From: Bettongia penicillata ogilbyi
Taxonomy: Eukaryota; Chordata; Mammalia; Diprotodontia; Potoroidae
DNA length: 64,000 bases
Direction: 5' to 3'
NCBI GenBank assembly: GCA_023548195.1
Contig: JAJHZJ010000699.1
Coordinates: 2,451,175-2,515,174 of the forward strand
Shown here: positions 32,916-46,472 of the stretch, piece after piece
How positions within the stretch are numbered: the first letter of the stretch is position 1
Layout: the number at the start of each line of letters is the position of its first letter
Notes under the pieces: model-generated
What the model was told of the DNA's origin: nothing
Seen by the model: the letters and a program-made list of their open reading frames with translations, nothing else
The model's database searches: none
Program-made: the position numbers and the translations under genes

Positions 32916-33904
32916 CAATAAGAAATGATTCTCTAACATGCCCTAGGAATTTTTAAAAATGATCATCTTGATTAATGAATGAATTTTGGTAGCTGAACTT
33001 TTACCTAAGTGTTGCAATTCCATTCTAAGGTAATGTGAAAAAAAATAGGTTGTTTTTGTTTAGGAACACAATAAATTGTAAGCCTAAAATGGCATGTCAG
33101 AGAAATTTCCTAAGGCATGAGGAGACACTGCCAGTTTGGGACTTTCTCTAAGCAGAAAAATGCTTATATTAAAGTCATGTTAATCAACAAAATTGTTTCT
33201 AAGAGGTCTGTGCCCAGAGTGCAGTCTTTTTCTGAACCCAAGTAACATAAAAATATAGATACACAGTCAAACAAGATACTGAAGACTATGATGGACTCAC
33301 AGCCAGAATCACTTCTTTCTCCCCTCTTACATCCTCCTCTCAGCCAGTCTGAGAAAAGATTTTGAAGAAAAAAAGGAATTAAGATTTAAACTCTGGGAAT
33401 TTTCTTAGCAATGTGACCTCGAAAAACCATAAGGAAGTAGATGACTGGACTTCACTTTCACCTATTGCTAAAACTGCCAATTCAATTTGATTTAAGCTCT
33501 GATTTAAGTTCATGTCTCCAACAAATTTTCTTTCCTGTTGCTTTCTGGTGTATAAACATACACATTTGCTTGCGTCTTGCTCTGATCTCTACAACTCCCC
33601 TGTCTGGTGCCCTAACATTTGGATGTATATCTCTTCCCCAAGGCCACTGAAATCTCAAAACAGAACTCTCTTGAGTATCTGTAAACAATCTAACCCAAAG
33701 GATTCTCTGTCATCTGAGAAAGTCCTACTAAGTTTCTGTCATCCTGGGTATCAATAATTCAAAACTGTACTAGTATGCATACTTGAAAAGAATTGATGTC
33801 TATTTTAAAACTTGACAAAAGTTATATACTTGCCAAGGCATTATTTTATGTTTCAACTTTGAGTCTAAAACAAAGCATGAAGGGAGAAGGAATACTCATA
33901 TCGA
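32916..33904. other. Unassigned sequence
   Basis: No gene or repeat recognised. Several short overlapping frames at 33441-33757 lack any coherent motif. Confidence 0.35.
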
Positions 33905-34145
33905 CTAGTCCAAACAGCTGGATAATACAGTGGCTGAAGCGCTAGATGAGAAGTGAAGATGATCAGTTCAAATACAGCCTCTGATATATACTACCTGTGA
34001 GACTCTGGGCAAGTCACTTCACCTCAGTTTCCTCTTCAGTAAGTGGGGATAATAATAGTACCTGACTCCCAGTGTTGTTGTAAGGATAAAATGAGATATT
34101 TTGCAAGTGCTTTTCAAATGTTAAAATGTTATTATTCATTATTAG
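33905..34145 (+). mobile_element. tRNA-derived CORE-SINE, plus
   Basis: CAGCTGGATAATACAGTGGC head, GATCAGTTCAAATACAGCC B-box region, TGTGAGACTCTGGGCAAGTC core, CCTCAGTTTCCTCTTCAG and GGGGATAATAATAGTACC, then the TGTTGTAAGGATAAAATGAG tail. Nearly complete. Confidence 0.88.
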
Positions 34146-34231
34146 CTATCATATTCCTCTTCATTGACCTTGTTTTAAAATATCTCTTACATCTCTCTCC
34201 ACCACCAATTACTTTCAACAATGAGTAGTCA

Positions 34232-34510
34232 AAAAGGCAAGGCACTGTATTAAGTGCTGGGCGTAAAAGAAGGGAGAAAAAAACAACATCAACCCAGTCC
34301 CTTCAAGGAAATAGAGATAAAGAAGAAGAGAATTCCAGACATGTGGGATAGAGATTATCTTTTTCAAGGAATAGCAAGGAGGCCAATGTCACAGGACCTG
34401 GAATACTGTATGACAGGGACAAGGTGTGGGAAGAGTGGAAAGGTAGAAGGGGGCTTGGTAATGAAGGGGTCTGAGTGTTAAATAAAGGATTTATTTAAAA
34501 TATTTGATCC
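34232..34510 (+). mobile_element. Ancient interspersed repeat, plus
   Basis: AAGGCACTGTATTAAGTGCTG, AATTCCAGACATGTGGGATA, CAAGGAGGCCAATGTCACAG, GGTGTGGGAAGAGTGGAAAG and TATTTGATCCCGAAGC appear in the same order as in other mammalian copies of this repeat. It overlaps a 75-codon frame that is not a gene. Confidence 0.65.
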
Positions 34511-36988
34511 CGAAGCTTTTACAGATCAGGTACCAATCAATAGTCAGTTCTGTTTTCAGTGATAGGACAATATGTTCTGTGTTGTAATAGCTTTCATTTG
34601 AAGTTTCATGCACGTGGTATTGCATAGCTCTCTACTAAGAGCTGTAAAATAGCATATTTTCTTGCTTTCTTCAGCTCCTAAAGATAATCTCAAATTATTT
34701 CAAGAGTTTCAAGATTGTTGATTTTTTTTTAATTTTCATTGGTAAAGACAACCATAATTTTAAGGGGAAAACACTAGTGAATTTTCATATCATGGCACAA
34801 AGTTAAATAATTCCTTTAAATGTCTAATGAAAACACTGTGATTGAAAATCTGTGGTTTCCAAGTAAAAATGTTTAAAATAATAAGAACTGACAGTCTTAC
34901 TCACCAATGATGGTCTGATTGAAGAGAATGAAGATGACAGAGACTTCCTTTAAGCTGAATTAAAATAGAGAAATGTTAGTGGTAATAAAACACCAATTCC
35001 CATTTTTTGTTCTTCAGTGACCCTTGGGTAGGGCAGCTTGTTTGGGGAGGTATCTTAGCATGCTGAGATACTTAACTATCAAATGCAATATAAAATATAC
35101 ACACACATACACACACACACACACACACATACACACCACAAACATGGCCTAATAGAAATCATCTCTACTATAGCTTCTTAAGAAAATAATAGGACTATGA
35201 AACTATTTGTGCCTACCTTGTCAAGCTGATGTACAAAGATATTCATTTAGTAAACACTCCTTTTTTGTATCAGGTATTCATAACATGCTTATTAAATTTA
35301 AGTTTGAGCTAAAATTTGAACTACATTTGAAAGCATTGTGAGGAAAGTAATTTTATATTTATGTTTCTACTAAAATATTTCAATCTTATCTCCCTTCCTC
35401 TAAAAGGAAAGAAACTCCAAGACTATATTAAATCAGATTGCTAAGTAAAGAGAGGGAATACTGAACTAAATTCTTAGCAAACTGAATTGGTTTTTGTTAA
35501 TCACACATCCCTCTCAAAGAAGTTGCATTAACATCAAGGGCTCAATATGATCCTGCAATGAACCCCATGTTCTCTACTCTAAGAAGTGATAGTTCATCCA
35601 TGTGTGCTAAAACCTTAGTGATCTGGGAAGCAAATTTCAGGTGAAATTTTGAGCTATGGAGTAGATAAGTGGAGTCTGAAAAATAAGGTAGAAATTCCAC
35701 AATGAACTTCTCCATATTTTCCATTCTAGTAAGTTAGAAAATGCCTTAAAAAAGAAGAAAAAAGATATCTTAAGGTGTGACTAAAAATAAAAACAAGAAA
35801 ACAGTTACTAGAATTCTTCTGAGTTTTAAAGGAAACTTATTTAAGATTTGGTTCACTTGAGGAAAAAGGTGTATTACCCATTTCTTTAAAAAAAATTAAT
35901 CTGTTTTCTGACATCAAAGCACATATGGGCAATAGACAGTTTAGAAAAAAAATATTTTTCAGAAGCTTTAAGGTTATTGCCACTGAATTCCCAGTATCTT
36001 TAAAGTTGTTATGTAGCTAATATTTACCAAGGATCTACTATGTGCTGAACACTTACATGAAGTACTGTAGGGAGACATGAAAAAATTGGAGACACGTCCC
36101 TTTGCCTTTGAGAGGAATTCAATATAATGATGATGAGATAAACCTATCTAAAACATAACCAAGTACATAAACATCAGTACATAGGTAGCATTAGCTATGT
36201 TATACAATGTAGTTATAGAGGTTTGATGGTGAGAACGACTAGAATCAAATGGGTTTGGTAAAATCTAGAACCTTATTAGTAAATTCTCATTTCCCCAACA
36301 ATTCTCCACACACTTGCCAAGTAACTCCAGGCCCATCAGCTGGGTGACCAGTCTGTCTCCCTGTCACTAATAAATATTTACTAATGGTCCATGCTATGCA
36401 AAACATTTGTTTTATAGTCAATACAGACAGAATTTTAAGTATTTTTAGGCTTAATGAAATTTTGAGTTGTAAAGAGGATCTGTCGAAAAGGTAATAAATT
36501 TGGTGCAAATGCAGAACCTGTCCCACTAACTGAAATTAAAATAATTGTAGACAGCTTGTAAATACTGCTGAGGCTGTCCAAATATCCCCAACACCCACAC
36601 TATGAACTGTACACCTTCCTCTGACAAGTAAATTCCAGTTCCTAATCCTAAATAATTATCTCCAAAAGATCTGTCAGATTTATATAAGAGTGGGGACTCA
36701 ATTAACTACCCTTCCTTTTTTGGGTAAAAACACTTCTTAATTGACTCAATCAATTAAAACTAGGTATGAACAAGGCCTAAAAACATCCTTGAATCAACGA
36801 GACATTTCAATTAGCTAAAATGGAAGCTTGCTCTGATTGAATAGGGGACTTGGTTATACCTTGAGTAACTTGTATAAAAGTAGGAAAAGTTTGGAGCAGT
36901 GAAAGACCCTAAAGGTCTGGCAGTATAAGAAGAAACATTAAGACAAATGGCATCACTGGGTCAACCAGTGAAAGGAGGAAGAATTGTA

Positions 36989-36991
<3 letters not shown>
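34511..36991. other. Unassigned sequence with (CA)n and repeat scrap
   Basis: Mostly unrecognised AT-rich DNA. An impure CA run lies at 35098-35138. At 36005-36110 GTAGCTAATATTTACCAAGG and CTACTATGTGCTGAACACTTAC match the start of the ancient repeat. Confidence 0.45.
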
Positions 36992-37046
<55 letters not shown>

Positions 37047-37052
37047 AGAGAA
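36992..37052 (+). repeat. (GA)n microsatellite
   Basis: About 25 GA units followed by GGAGGGAGAG. It is the source of the Ser/Leu run in the overlapping minus-strand frame. Confidence 0.95.
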
Positions 37053-37814
37053 ATGGATGAGGATTATGAACTCTACAGGCATCTGGGAGCTGCTGTCAAC
37101 CATAGTAGCCATTGCCTCAAAGGCTGAGGAAAGTACAAAGAAACGTTCTGCTTCCCCCGCAACTTTTCCTCTACAATCCGGTCTCTTAACAGACACTACT
37201 ATACTACTATAATCTATTACTTCTATGCCCAAATGTTTCTGGTAACTTGAATTTTTCCTGAATTTTTCTAGAGATAAATACAAATGTAAATTCAGTATTA
37301 AAGCACAATCTGTTCTCAAGCATTAGGATTTTTTTTTCTAATTTTGGGCTCAGAGTAAATGTGATTATATTTCTAATTTTTTAATTCATTTCACATAATA
37401 TAAACTAAAGCATAAGAGGAGGTAATCATAATCCTTCCAAATTTAAAGCAAACAGATTATTGTTACTTTTGGCATTTATATCATATTCTCGATTATAGAG
37501 AGAACTTGCCTCCAATATTGAAAAAATCAGTCAGAATTACTTCCTTAGACGTTTAAGTGACTTACTAAAGCCTAAAAGTAGAGTCTTGGCTTCTATTATT
37601 TTATGTGATTGTAATCATATGTAAGTATTGCAAGATGTGAATATTTTAGTCTAATGTCTACTTGACATCATTGTTCTATTTTCCCAAGACTATCAGGTAC
37701 ACAAAATGTTTCTTAAAGTTCAGTCTCCTTGGACTGCCATTTAAGATTCTTACCTATGTCTTTTGTCTTATTACCACTACTTCTTCTAATTGTACAGAGC
37801 CAATTAATATAAAT
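37053..37814. other. Unassigned sequence
   Basis: Nothing recognised. A 136-codon minus-strand frame at 36909-37319 spans the GA tract and shows no domain. Confidence 0.35.
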
Positions 37815-38165
37815 TATATCACATTTATTTAGCACTTAAAGTTTTACAAAACCTTTGCATGACAACATTGTGAAGTAGGTAGTACAAATGATATTATTCA
37901 TGACATGAAATTTCCTTTCCCATAGTCACACAATTAGTGTCAAAGCTACAGTCACATCTGAACCCAGATCATAAGATTACGGGATTTGATTTATACCTGG
38001 AAAACACCCAAGAAATCATACAGTCTAAATTTTTCTTTTTACAGATAAAGAAATTGAGGAATGAAAATGATAAGTAACTTACTCAAGGTCATACTAGTAG
38101 TACTTGCCAGGGCTGAGATTAAAGCTCGTATATTCTGACTCCAAATATAGTACTCTTTCCATCGC
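37815..38165 (-). mobile_element. Two adjacent MIR-like SINEs, minus
   Basis: The first (37815-37985) has TTATTTAGCACTTAAAGTTTTAC and CATAGTCACACAATTAGTG. The second (37986-38165) has ACAGATAAAGAAATTGAGG and CTCAAGGTCATACTAGTAG, then GATTCTGACTCC-type head sequence reversed. They abut head to tail in the same direction. Confidence 0.7.
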
Positions 38166-38589
38166 CACACACTGTCTTTCAAGTCTAGCACGTCTCATCT
38201 CATTTGTCCTACCACAACCAAGACAAGTACAAAATAACTTGGGCACTTTTAAAAAACTTTTTTTGTATCTGCTCTGGCCAAAATAAATAATTTCTCCCAG
38301 ATAAACCATATATTTTCTTTTTAAAAAAGTTATTGATGTCTTTTAAAAAAAATATTGCTTCCCAGGAGACCATATTTTCTTCTCTCTTAGGATCATACCT
38401 TGTAAGAAAACAAAACTGACAAACACAATGACCATAGCTGACAGTGGTTATAACATATCACACCCATAATCCCTCACTTCTTTGACAAGCAGAAGGACTT
38501 ATGTTTCCTCATCTGTTATTCAAGACTAAAATTGGTTGTTACAATTAATTTGAGTTTGGCTGTCATTTAGTCTTATTTTCCTTGATGTC
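38166..38589. other. Unassigned sequence
   Basis: No feature recognised. Confidence 0.35.
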
Positions 38590-38945
38590 ATTATAGTTAT
38601 CGTTTATACTATGTTCTCGTGGTTCTGTTTTCTTTGGTCTGTATCGGTTCATATGAAAGGTTCACATGGGCTATTTGTGGTAGAACGTTCTGAGCTCCTA
38701 TTGGTCTAATCAGCCACAACTGGATACACTGTAGCTTGACTCTAGCATAGTGATATCAATTCGGTCCTCCAATCAGCCCTTGGTTCATAAAGGTCTAGTA
38801 AGATTTCTCTGGATTCCTTGCATTATTTATTTCTTATGTTGGAATGAACTATTTTGGGGAAATGGTATAGATCCATATTACTGTATCACAATTTCTTCAG
38901 TCATTTCCCACTTGACAAAAACTTTAATTTTCAATTATAAAGACT
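38590..38945 (-). mobile_element. Old L1 3' UTR fragment
   Basis: GTTTATACTATGTTCTCGTGG and CTGTATCGGTTCATATGAAAG match the L1 3' UTR motifs also seen near 7810-7870. GTATCACAATTTCTTCAGTC and CATTTCCCACTTGAC match the next segment. The middle (about 38690-38800) is unrelated or very diverged. Confidence 0.6.
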
Positions 38946-40784
38946 AATCTTATTATATTTAGTTACAAATGGAACTAAAGTATAGGGGATGCCTCTATAA
39001 TTGAAGAAAACATCCTTGGCAGGGCTGGTGTCATCCGTAGAGTCTAGATATCTCAGTCACTCTTAAGGGTATCAGAGAACCCTGGGGTATGATGAAATGT
39101 AACATATTTGGCCTTAAAGCAGTGAGGGCCAGAATGACCAGTGTTACAGACACCACAATTATGAAAACTATTTTTCTTTCTGCCCATGTGCTGCCCTTCT
39201 CCCTCTTTGCTGTGTTTGTGTGATGGCACGCATGGGCTAGCAACAGAACAGTTCGCTATATTTATCATTAAGGCAAAGCAAATAGAAAGATATGCAAACT
39301 CTTTTAAGAAATGGGAATAAGCCTCTGGAAAGAAGCACATGTAGTCCTAGGAGGCAGAGCAAAGGAGAGTGAAGAAGGAATACGAAATGGAGGATCACTC
39401 CCTGCGGGTATCAGGAATTTGCAACAGTAGCACAGTCTATCCTGACACTCCTTAACTGTGGTACAAAACACTGACTGAATCCTGGAGTCAAGTACTGAGG
39501 ATCGCATGGAGGCTCTGCACCCTCCCCTGTCCCACTTCCTGGGAGCTGCCCATAATTCCTTAGGATGGGACAGGCTAATTTGTCAGGGAGAGTCTGACCT
39601 CCATCAGCCACAAGGTCAGGGTAGCAACAGGAGTCCAGGATAGAAACACTGGGTGATTTCTGTCCTGATCAGAAGTTCATCTTCAATGCCCTCATCTCCT
39701 TGGCAATGTTGTGGGGCATTTCATGTGAAATCTCTTTGAAGTCTCAAAATAGTTGAAAAAAGAGAAGGGACAGACTCAATCTGTCCTTCCATAATCAGAA
39801 TATATATATATATATATGAAGCAATGGAGACATAGGCAAGACTTTTCCTTAAAGTGCACTTTCCAAAGCACCTGCCTTAGCAGAATCTAGAACCCAAACT
39901 ATTCGTCAGAAAAATAAATAAACATTTGTACTTCACATCAAGTGATGTCAGGTTTCTTTTCTATTTCTCATTTTTTGTTCTAGTATCTTATACTCATTTA
40001 AGGGGATTTCACATGACCCACAGGATTTATGTAAATCAATGGGCAGTAAATTTACCCTCTCAAACAGCCACTGCTGTACTTTACTCAGAATGGCTATCAT
40101 TTACATCAGATACTGAAATATGGAAATCAAAGTGGTGGTGATGGGGGTGGCCAAAGTCTGGCCCCCATCAGTCCCTGAAAATGAGGCAACTGCTGTTGAA
40201 AGAGTGAGTGAGGTTCCAATAGCAGAGGACTCAAGTGACTGCCAGAGAGAATTCTACTCCCCAGGATTGAGCCCTAGAGCGGAGAGATTGGATGACTATA
40301 AAAATTCTGTTTACAAATAAAGTAATGTCTATCTAAATCAGGAGCATTGCTTGTTTGCTAGCAATTGTCTGAGTTTCAGGTTCTGTTGCCTACCGTCGAT
40401 TGGAATAAGGACATAGATGGAAAATTTCAGATCTCTTTTTCCTGTTGTTCTCCTTTTATTTTCTATTAGTATTGCCTATGCTAATGTGCTTAAATCATTT
40501 ATACCATTGTGAATTTCCAAGAGGAAGGAAGGAAAGCATTAATATTTCCTTTCAGTTAAAACCTGAAAAGTAGGCTTATCTACTTACCAAAAACCAATTT
40601 AAAAAATACCACCAACAGAACAAACAGTATTCAGAAAATAAAATACACTTAAATAGAAGAAACATCGAACAAACAAACAAAAGTCATTAGCTCCATTTTG
40701 AAATAAGCTCTTTATAAGGAAACCAAGATCACTAAGAGAAAGGGAAATGTGTTAACTTAGTATGATCTCATGGTCCTTTCTTAA
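38946..40784. other. Unassigned sequence with short (TA)n
   Basis: A TA run lies at 39800-39817. Overlapping minus-strand frames at 39031-39611 include a hydrophobic run (VFIIVVSVTLVILAL) and a Cys/His cluster in another frame; neither could be assigned. A plus frame at 40120-40320 also has no recognisable motif. Confidence 0.35.
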
Positions 40785-41245
40785 ATTAAATTTTATTTGA
40801 TTCCAAGAAGATCTGACATTTCTACTTTCCACTTCTTTTCCTCCTTCCCATCTCCTAATTAAGAAAGAAAGAAAATAAAAATTCTTGTTATAAACTGTTC
40901 AAGCAAAATAAATATATGCTTGGGCAACGTTATAATAGTAATTTTAAAACTCTTAATCTGTTCTCTGCTTCCATTCCCTGCCAGGAGGTGGGGAGCATGT
41001 TTCATCATGAGTCTTCTGCCACTTTGGTTGACTATGTCAATCAGCATTCCTAAATCTTTCTAAAATGTTTGTCTTAGCAGTATTGTTATTATATAAATTG
41101 TTCTGTTCTGATTATTTCACTTTTTGTCAATTTAGAAAGCTTCATATTCCTGTGAAATCATCTCTTTGACCATTTCTTACAGTGCAATAGTATTTTTCCC
41201 TAATTCAGAAAGACTCTAAACATTTGTCATTGGTTAATTTTCATG
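40785..41245 (-). mobile_element. Old L1 3' UTR fragment
   Basis: In order: GAGCATGTTTCATCATGAGTC, AGTATTGTTATTATATAAATTG, TTCTGTTCTGATTATTTCAC and ACAGTGCAATAGTATT, a strongly diverged minus-strand L1 3' UTR. Confidence 0.65.
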
Positions 41246-41759
41246 AAATGGATTTAAATCCTCATCTCCAGTTCATCCTTTTCTATAATTTGATGTGACA
41301 TTAAAAATTCATAGATCATCCCATTGATGACCCCACAGATCATTCCATTGTGAACTTCCACATCATATTATCATCATGGGATGCCAAAAGAGGATAGCTG
41401 CAGGTCCATTACTTGTTTATTTAATTATGTCCTTCTATTTTATAGATGTGTTTTCCCTTTACCTAACATAGGCTGAAGTACCCTTTATATAATGAGACAT
41501 AGATGCAGTATGTCTATCATTTTCAGTACTATTTTATGGAGTAACTTCAAAAATTCAATATAGCAAGCATTTATTAATTGCCTACTGTATGCTAGATACT
41601 AAGGATAAAGAAAATCAAAATAGTCCTTAAGATGCTTGGAACTAACTATCCTCATCTACAAAGTAAAGTTTGTCTTTGTCATTTCCAAAATTCTGTGACT
41701 CAATATTGTACAAGAAAAAAATAACGGAAGAACCTCAGTCATAACCAGTTTTTAATTGG
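41246..41759. other. Unassigned sequence with repeat scrap
   Basis: At 41560-41645 CAAGCATTTATTAATTGCC and CTACTGTATGCTAGATAC match the start of the ancient repeat. The rest is unrecognised. Confidence 0.4.
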
Positions 41760-41945
41760 CATTAGCATGGTGTACCGAAAGAACACATCAGTTTTCAAGT
41801 CATGAGACCTAAATTCAAAGACTGGTTCTACTATTTACTAAATGTGTGACCTTGGGGAAGTCACCATCTTTCTATGTCTTAGAGAAGTAGTGACTTGCCC
41901 AGGGACCCATAGGGAATCACTGATAGAGCCTGGGTTTCAAACAAG
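41760..41945 (+). mobile_element. MIR-like SINE, plus
   Basis: TAGCATGGTGTACCGAAAGAAC head, AAATTCAAAGACTGGTTC, ATGTGTGACCTTGGGGAAGTC core. Followed by a short reversed SINE core (AGTGACTTGCCCAGGGACC), which suggests part of a second, opposite copy at 41880-41945. Confidence 0.75.
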
Positions 41946-42149
41946 TTCTCCAAAGTCCACATCCCGAACACTTTCCATTTACTCTCCTGATCATATCCCT
42001 AGAACGCCAGGCATCATGGAGCTCTTTTCTTGCGGTTGAACTGTCCTGACTGATGAATGAGTAGAAAGTCAGTTCACTATATTATATCTAGCTAACTACA
42101 GGCAAGACTAGAAAATGTTTCAGTTCATCCAACCATATCTTGGACATCT
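41946..42149. other. Unassigned sequence
   Basis: No feature recognised. Confidence 0.35.
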
Positions 42150-42412
42150 GACTTGATTGACATATCCCCATTCCCTGGTCCTTTTCATCTTTCTCTATGA
42201 ACCCAAATGAAACCAGTACTGCCATTTTCCCTAGAAAGAACAACCTTCAAATGTACACCTCTATAATCTTGCTCATCATATCTTTGACTTCTCATACCAA
42301 AACATTCCTCCTGGTTGCCATGGTTGTTATGTTGCTTACTCTTATTAAAATGTAAGGTCCTTGAGAACTTGGCACACAGTAAGTTCTCAATAAATACTTA
42401 TGCCACATTACC
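42150..42412 (+). mobile_element. L2 3' fragment, degraded
   Basis: Ends with ATTAAAATGTAAGGTCCTTG, then AACTTGGCACACAGTAAG and TTCTCAATAAATACTTATG, the L2 3' end with a deletion of the usual central block. Confidence 0.7.
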
Positions 42413-42599
42413 TTTATCCTGAATGCCAGTGATGATAGACATAATTCCAGGTGGGTAGAAATTTAAGGCTATTGTATGACCTATATTTTCATGTAGCTAG
42501 ATACCTAGAAATTGATAGTTCTTAGCTTTTTTGCTTATTTGAGTTATACTTTTGTATCTCCTATTTGCATATAAGTGGCATAATACCATAATAGTTAAA
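42413..42599. other. Unassigned sequence
   Basis: No feature recognised. Confidence 0.35.
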
Positions 42600-42775
42600 A
42601 AAAAACTAATATTTAGAATCACAATATTTATAGATTGGGAAAGCTGGAAGAGACCTTATAGATCATTTAGTGTAACATTTTTTAAAGATGATAAAACCTG
42701 AGGCCCAGAGAGTAGAAAGAAATCTTCTATGATCACACAGGGACCAGTATAAAATCCCAATTCTTAAATCCATAT
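42600..42775 (-). mobile_element. MIR-like SINE, minus
   Basis: ATAGATTGGGAAAGCTGGAAG, GACCTTATAGATCATTTAG, CTGAGGCCCAGAGAGTAG and GATCACACAGGGACC follow the minus-strand layout seen at 18478. Confidence 0.8.
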
Positions 42776-43304
42776 TCTGCCTCATAATCCAAATTAATAA
42801 AGAATTGCCCTGTTTTACCCCTTTTAGTCACAAAGGCAAAAAAGAGTACTAGCTCAAAGAGATTAATTTAAAATAACAAAGCTATTATGTCAAAAGAAAG
42901 AAACCCCAAGAAATGAACTGAAATTATATCTGACATTTAATTCTTCTATGTAGTGAAATCTAGCTATCACAGGTTCTAGAACTCTACACCTAAATCCCAA
43001 TAACAAGTTGGATCTCTAAAGCTTCGCTACTATGTCTCCTCAGGAATCCAAGATTAGTCTTTATTTGGAGAGGCAGGGGGAGAGGAAGGTGTGTTTTCCA
43101 TTCATGAGCTTTCAGTCATGATATCAGTCAACATCAATGGCAGAAAGGCCATTTATGGTTGAGTCTATGGTCATGGCAGCAGCTGAGGTAAGTGCAGAAT
43201 GAAAAGACACCAATGCCAAACATGGCATAGATACAGCCCTGCCACTGCCATCTGCCACCGGCACTACAGGGACCAGCTGCTGGTCACATTGCTCCCAACC
43301 TTGG
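42776..43304. other. Unassigned sequence upstream of RANBP1 retrocopy
   Basis: No repeat recognised. The GC-richer part at 43190-43304 could contain 5' UTR of the retrocopied transcript, but this is not demonstrable by eye. Confidence 0.35.
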
Positions 43305-43640
<336 letters not shown>

Positions 43641-46234
43641 TTTATTATCATTATTTTTGTTCCTTAAATAAAAAGGAACTTCATATCAACTGAATTCCAG
43701 TTTTTAGCTTGTGTCTTGCTGTCTTCAGCAAATCCGTTTCCGAGTCATGAAAATGAAACATGGTAACTTATCCATAAAGAAAAGACTTATTTGTAGCCCA
43801 TTGAAAAGAATGAATAAAATATTTGAAAGCTATATCTGAAAAGGGGGTTATTTACCAAGATGTTTTAGTGAGAACAGTTGGTACAAAATATTCCCCTCCC
43901 CAAAATCTGAGACACTCTCCTGCAAGTACATATAGTACTTTCACTGTACATCAAAGGTCCAGGGGAAAATGGGCTCAAATTTAGAGATCACATGCTTCAA
44001 AAGGGCAACTCACAGCTCTTGGAAGTCCCCTGTTCTTCTTAGGCATGCTGTAGGTTTTCTGATGTGCTTCTTGGAAAGCCTTGGATCTGCCTTTCCTATT
44101 ATTTCCCAATCTATCCTTGGCTCCTAATACAGAACTTGCTGAGTTGCTACTATCCTGAGGATGCTACTAGGGCACCAATCTTCTGGTTCTCCAAAGCTTA
44201 CAAATTCCTCCAATGGTCAAGATGATGAAGGGCACAGAAAGGGGATTGGAGAATACACCAAGCTGGAGTCTGAGCCCCTTCTTAAGAGAAATCTTAAGTA
44301 ATTATTTCTTTCTTCGAGGTTTTGCTGGAAGCTTTTAAACAACTAGATACTCAAATCTCTCAATTTCAAATAAGCTTCTTTTTCTACAAGTATGTACAAT
44401 CTACATACAAGTATGTAGAAATTCTACAATTTCTACAATACAATCCAGTTCCTCATCCAATCTAAAGAGACTTCCTGTTGCACAAGTTGAAATGTCTTGA
44501 TTGTTCAAGCTTGGTTAACACCTCTGATTGAGTTCATCATCTTGCTTATTTGATTGATTGATTCAATTGGCCTGTACCCTCACAATAGGATGCTAAAGTT
44601 GAGCTTAGAAAGGTCTTTAATGATAATCTACTTAAATTCTTACACTTTATGTGATTGCCATAGAAGAAGATTCAGGTAAATCTTCATTTGCAGGTACACT
44701 GGCTAGTTCAGACGATTGGAACATACAACAAAAGTCTATTTTCTAGGTTTTGGTCTGATTTGTGGTTGCATGCTTCCTGTAAATGTATACTCTTGGTTAC
44801 AAGGTGGACCAGATAAGATTACAGACAGCTCAATGAAAATCTATCACCACTCACTACCGTAAAACAAACTACCCAAATGCCTATGTCCTAATGATGGTGA
44901 TCCTGGAATTACCTTAGTATGTTACTATGTTACTTAGTATCTGAATTTGTTTATATAAAGAATAATATTACCCAAAGATCATAGAAAATTAGACAACCAA
45001 GTAAGTGACTTTTGACATGTTAAAATCCCAGTTATTTAGTTCACAATATAAGGGCCAATAGCAGAAACTGCACAGAGCCATTTGCTCTCTTTTCCTCACA
45101 GGTGATTCCCTCCACTTCATTTTATTTACTTCTCTGTTTCAGGTTGAAAATGTTTTGTTTACCTGTGGCAACTCAATTTTCATTGATGTTTTTAATAAAG
45201 GTATTTCTTGACCTTTCTTTCCCTCTGATTAAGAATCATAGCATGAGCTCATTGGGTTTAGACAAGTATTGATGGGCAAGAGTGTCTTGGGGCTAATAAA
45301 GAGTGAGATCCAGTATTTTCAAGTGACACATAAAAACTCCCTCATGAAAGATCCAGGAGACAGAACATAATATAAATGCCATTCTGGTAACAGTGATATT
45401 ACTGAGTATATATAGCCAGACATTAGTGCTTTCATTAATGGATTTAAACAGGCCTCCAGAAAGGATAGATAAAGTGGATATCAAAGGAACACAGAAGATA
45501 CAGAATGATCTGCAAATAGGAAAAAGTCACCCAGAAACAAAGAGGAAACACCTCAGTGTGGAACCCAATGCCTCCATTTTTGGAGGAAGGCATTGGAATT
45601 TAATTCAGCTCTTAGTTTATCCCTTTTCTCTTCATCTACCTCCAAAATACTGCTTAAAACTTGTAGAAAGGGAATGCATGTAGCTTGTGTAAAGGATGTT
45701 TTAAGATGCTTTCCAACAAAGTCAGAACAAGGTGTGAAGAAGTTCCTTAATTAATTTGAGAGGATTATAAGGTCTTGGTCATTGGATAACCCTACACTGG
45801 AGACATTTAGTGATAAGCTTAGAGAATTAATCATGCCCCTTGGGTATATAAAAAAGTAAGGGAGCCAGCAGTTGGAGAGTGCACAGTGATAATGCTAAAT
45901 GTAATCAACTTTAACTACTGCGTTCTTGTACTGATCCTTGCAATTTGGGGACCCCCTTTCAGCTTGTCAGTCTCTATAAATCTCCATCTTTTATAGTTGT
46001 CATCAGCTTTGAAGCAATGAGTAAAAAGTACATGTTTGTTCATAACTTTTTTTAAAGAGTTATAGCCTACTATAGAAATCTCCAATATAACTTCCTGTTA
46101 GAAATTATTGTGGTATTTTGAAGAGTGTGGAAATATAAACTACATTTTTTTTAAAACCAGTAATTTCTACAAGAGTTTAACAGAATTTTAACTTGTGGTA
46201 ATATTACATTTTGACCATATCAATAATTTTCACA
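43641..46234. other. Unassigned sequence
   Basis: Long stretch with no recognisable gene or repeat. Small local duplications occur at about 44386-44446 (ACAAGTATGTA twice, TTCTACAA twice). The 96-codon frame at 45393-45683 has no identifiable domain. Confidence 0.4.
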
Positions 46235-46472
46235 TTACTATTAATAGCCAGCATTTATGGATTGCTTTAAGCTTTGCAAAGCACTTTACAAATATCACTT
46301 TATCCTCACAACAACTATTACTATGCTGATATTACAGATTTCCTCAACTGAGGCAGAAAGAGGTTAAGTCATTTGCCCAGAGTCACAGAGGTACTAGGTA
46401 TCTAAGACTGGGTTTGACCTGAAGTCTGTTCTGACTCTGGCTCTATCCACTGTGCCCCTAGCTGCCTCCTAG
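46235..46472 (-). mobile_element. tRNA-derived CORE-SINE, minus, near complete
   Basis: GCAAAGCACTTTACAAATATC tail, CTCAACTGAGGCAGAAAGAG, TCATTTGCCCAGAGTCACAG core, TGACTCTGGCTCTATCCACTG and GCCCCTAGCTGCCTCC, which is the reversed tRNA-like head. Confidence 0.9.

Noticed and set aside
36909..37319. 136-codon minus-strand frame
   Set aside because: Interrupted by a GA microsatellite giving a Ser/Leu run; no similarity seen on either side.
39031..39611. Minus-strand frames with a hydrophobic run and, in another frame, a Cys/His cluster like a zinc knuckle
   Set aside because: The Cys/His spacing is one residue off the CX2CX4HX4C pattern, the frames do not join, and no family was recognised.
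45393..45683. 96-codon frame with ordinary composition
   Set aside because: No splice signals in phase, no recognised domain; insufficient to call an exon.
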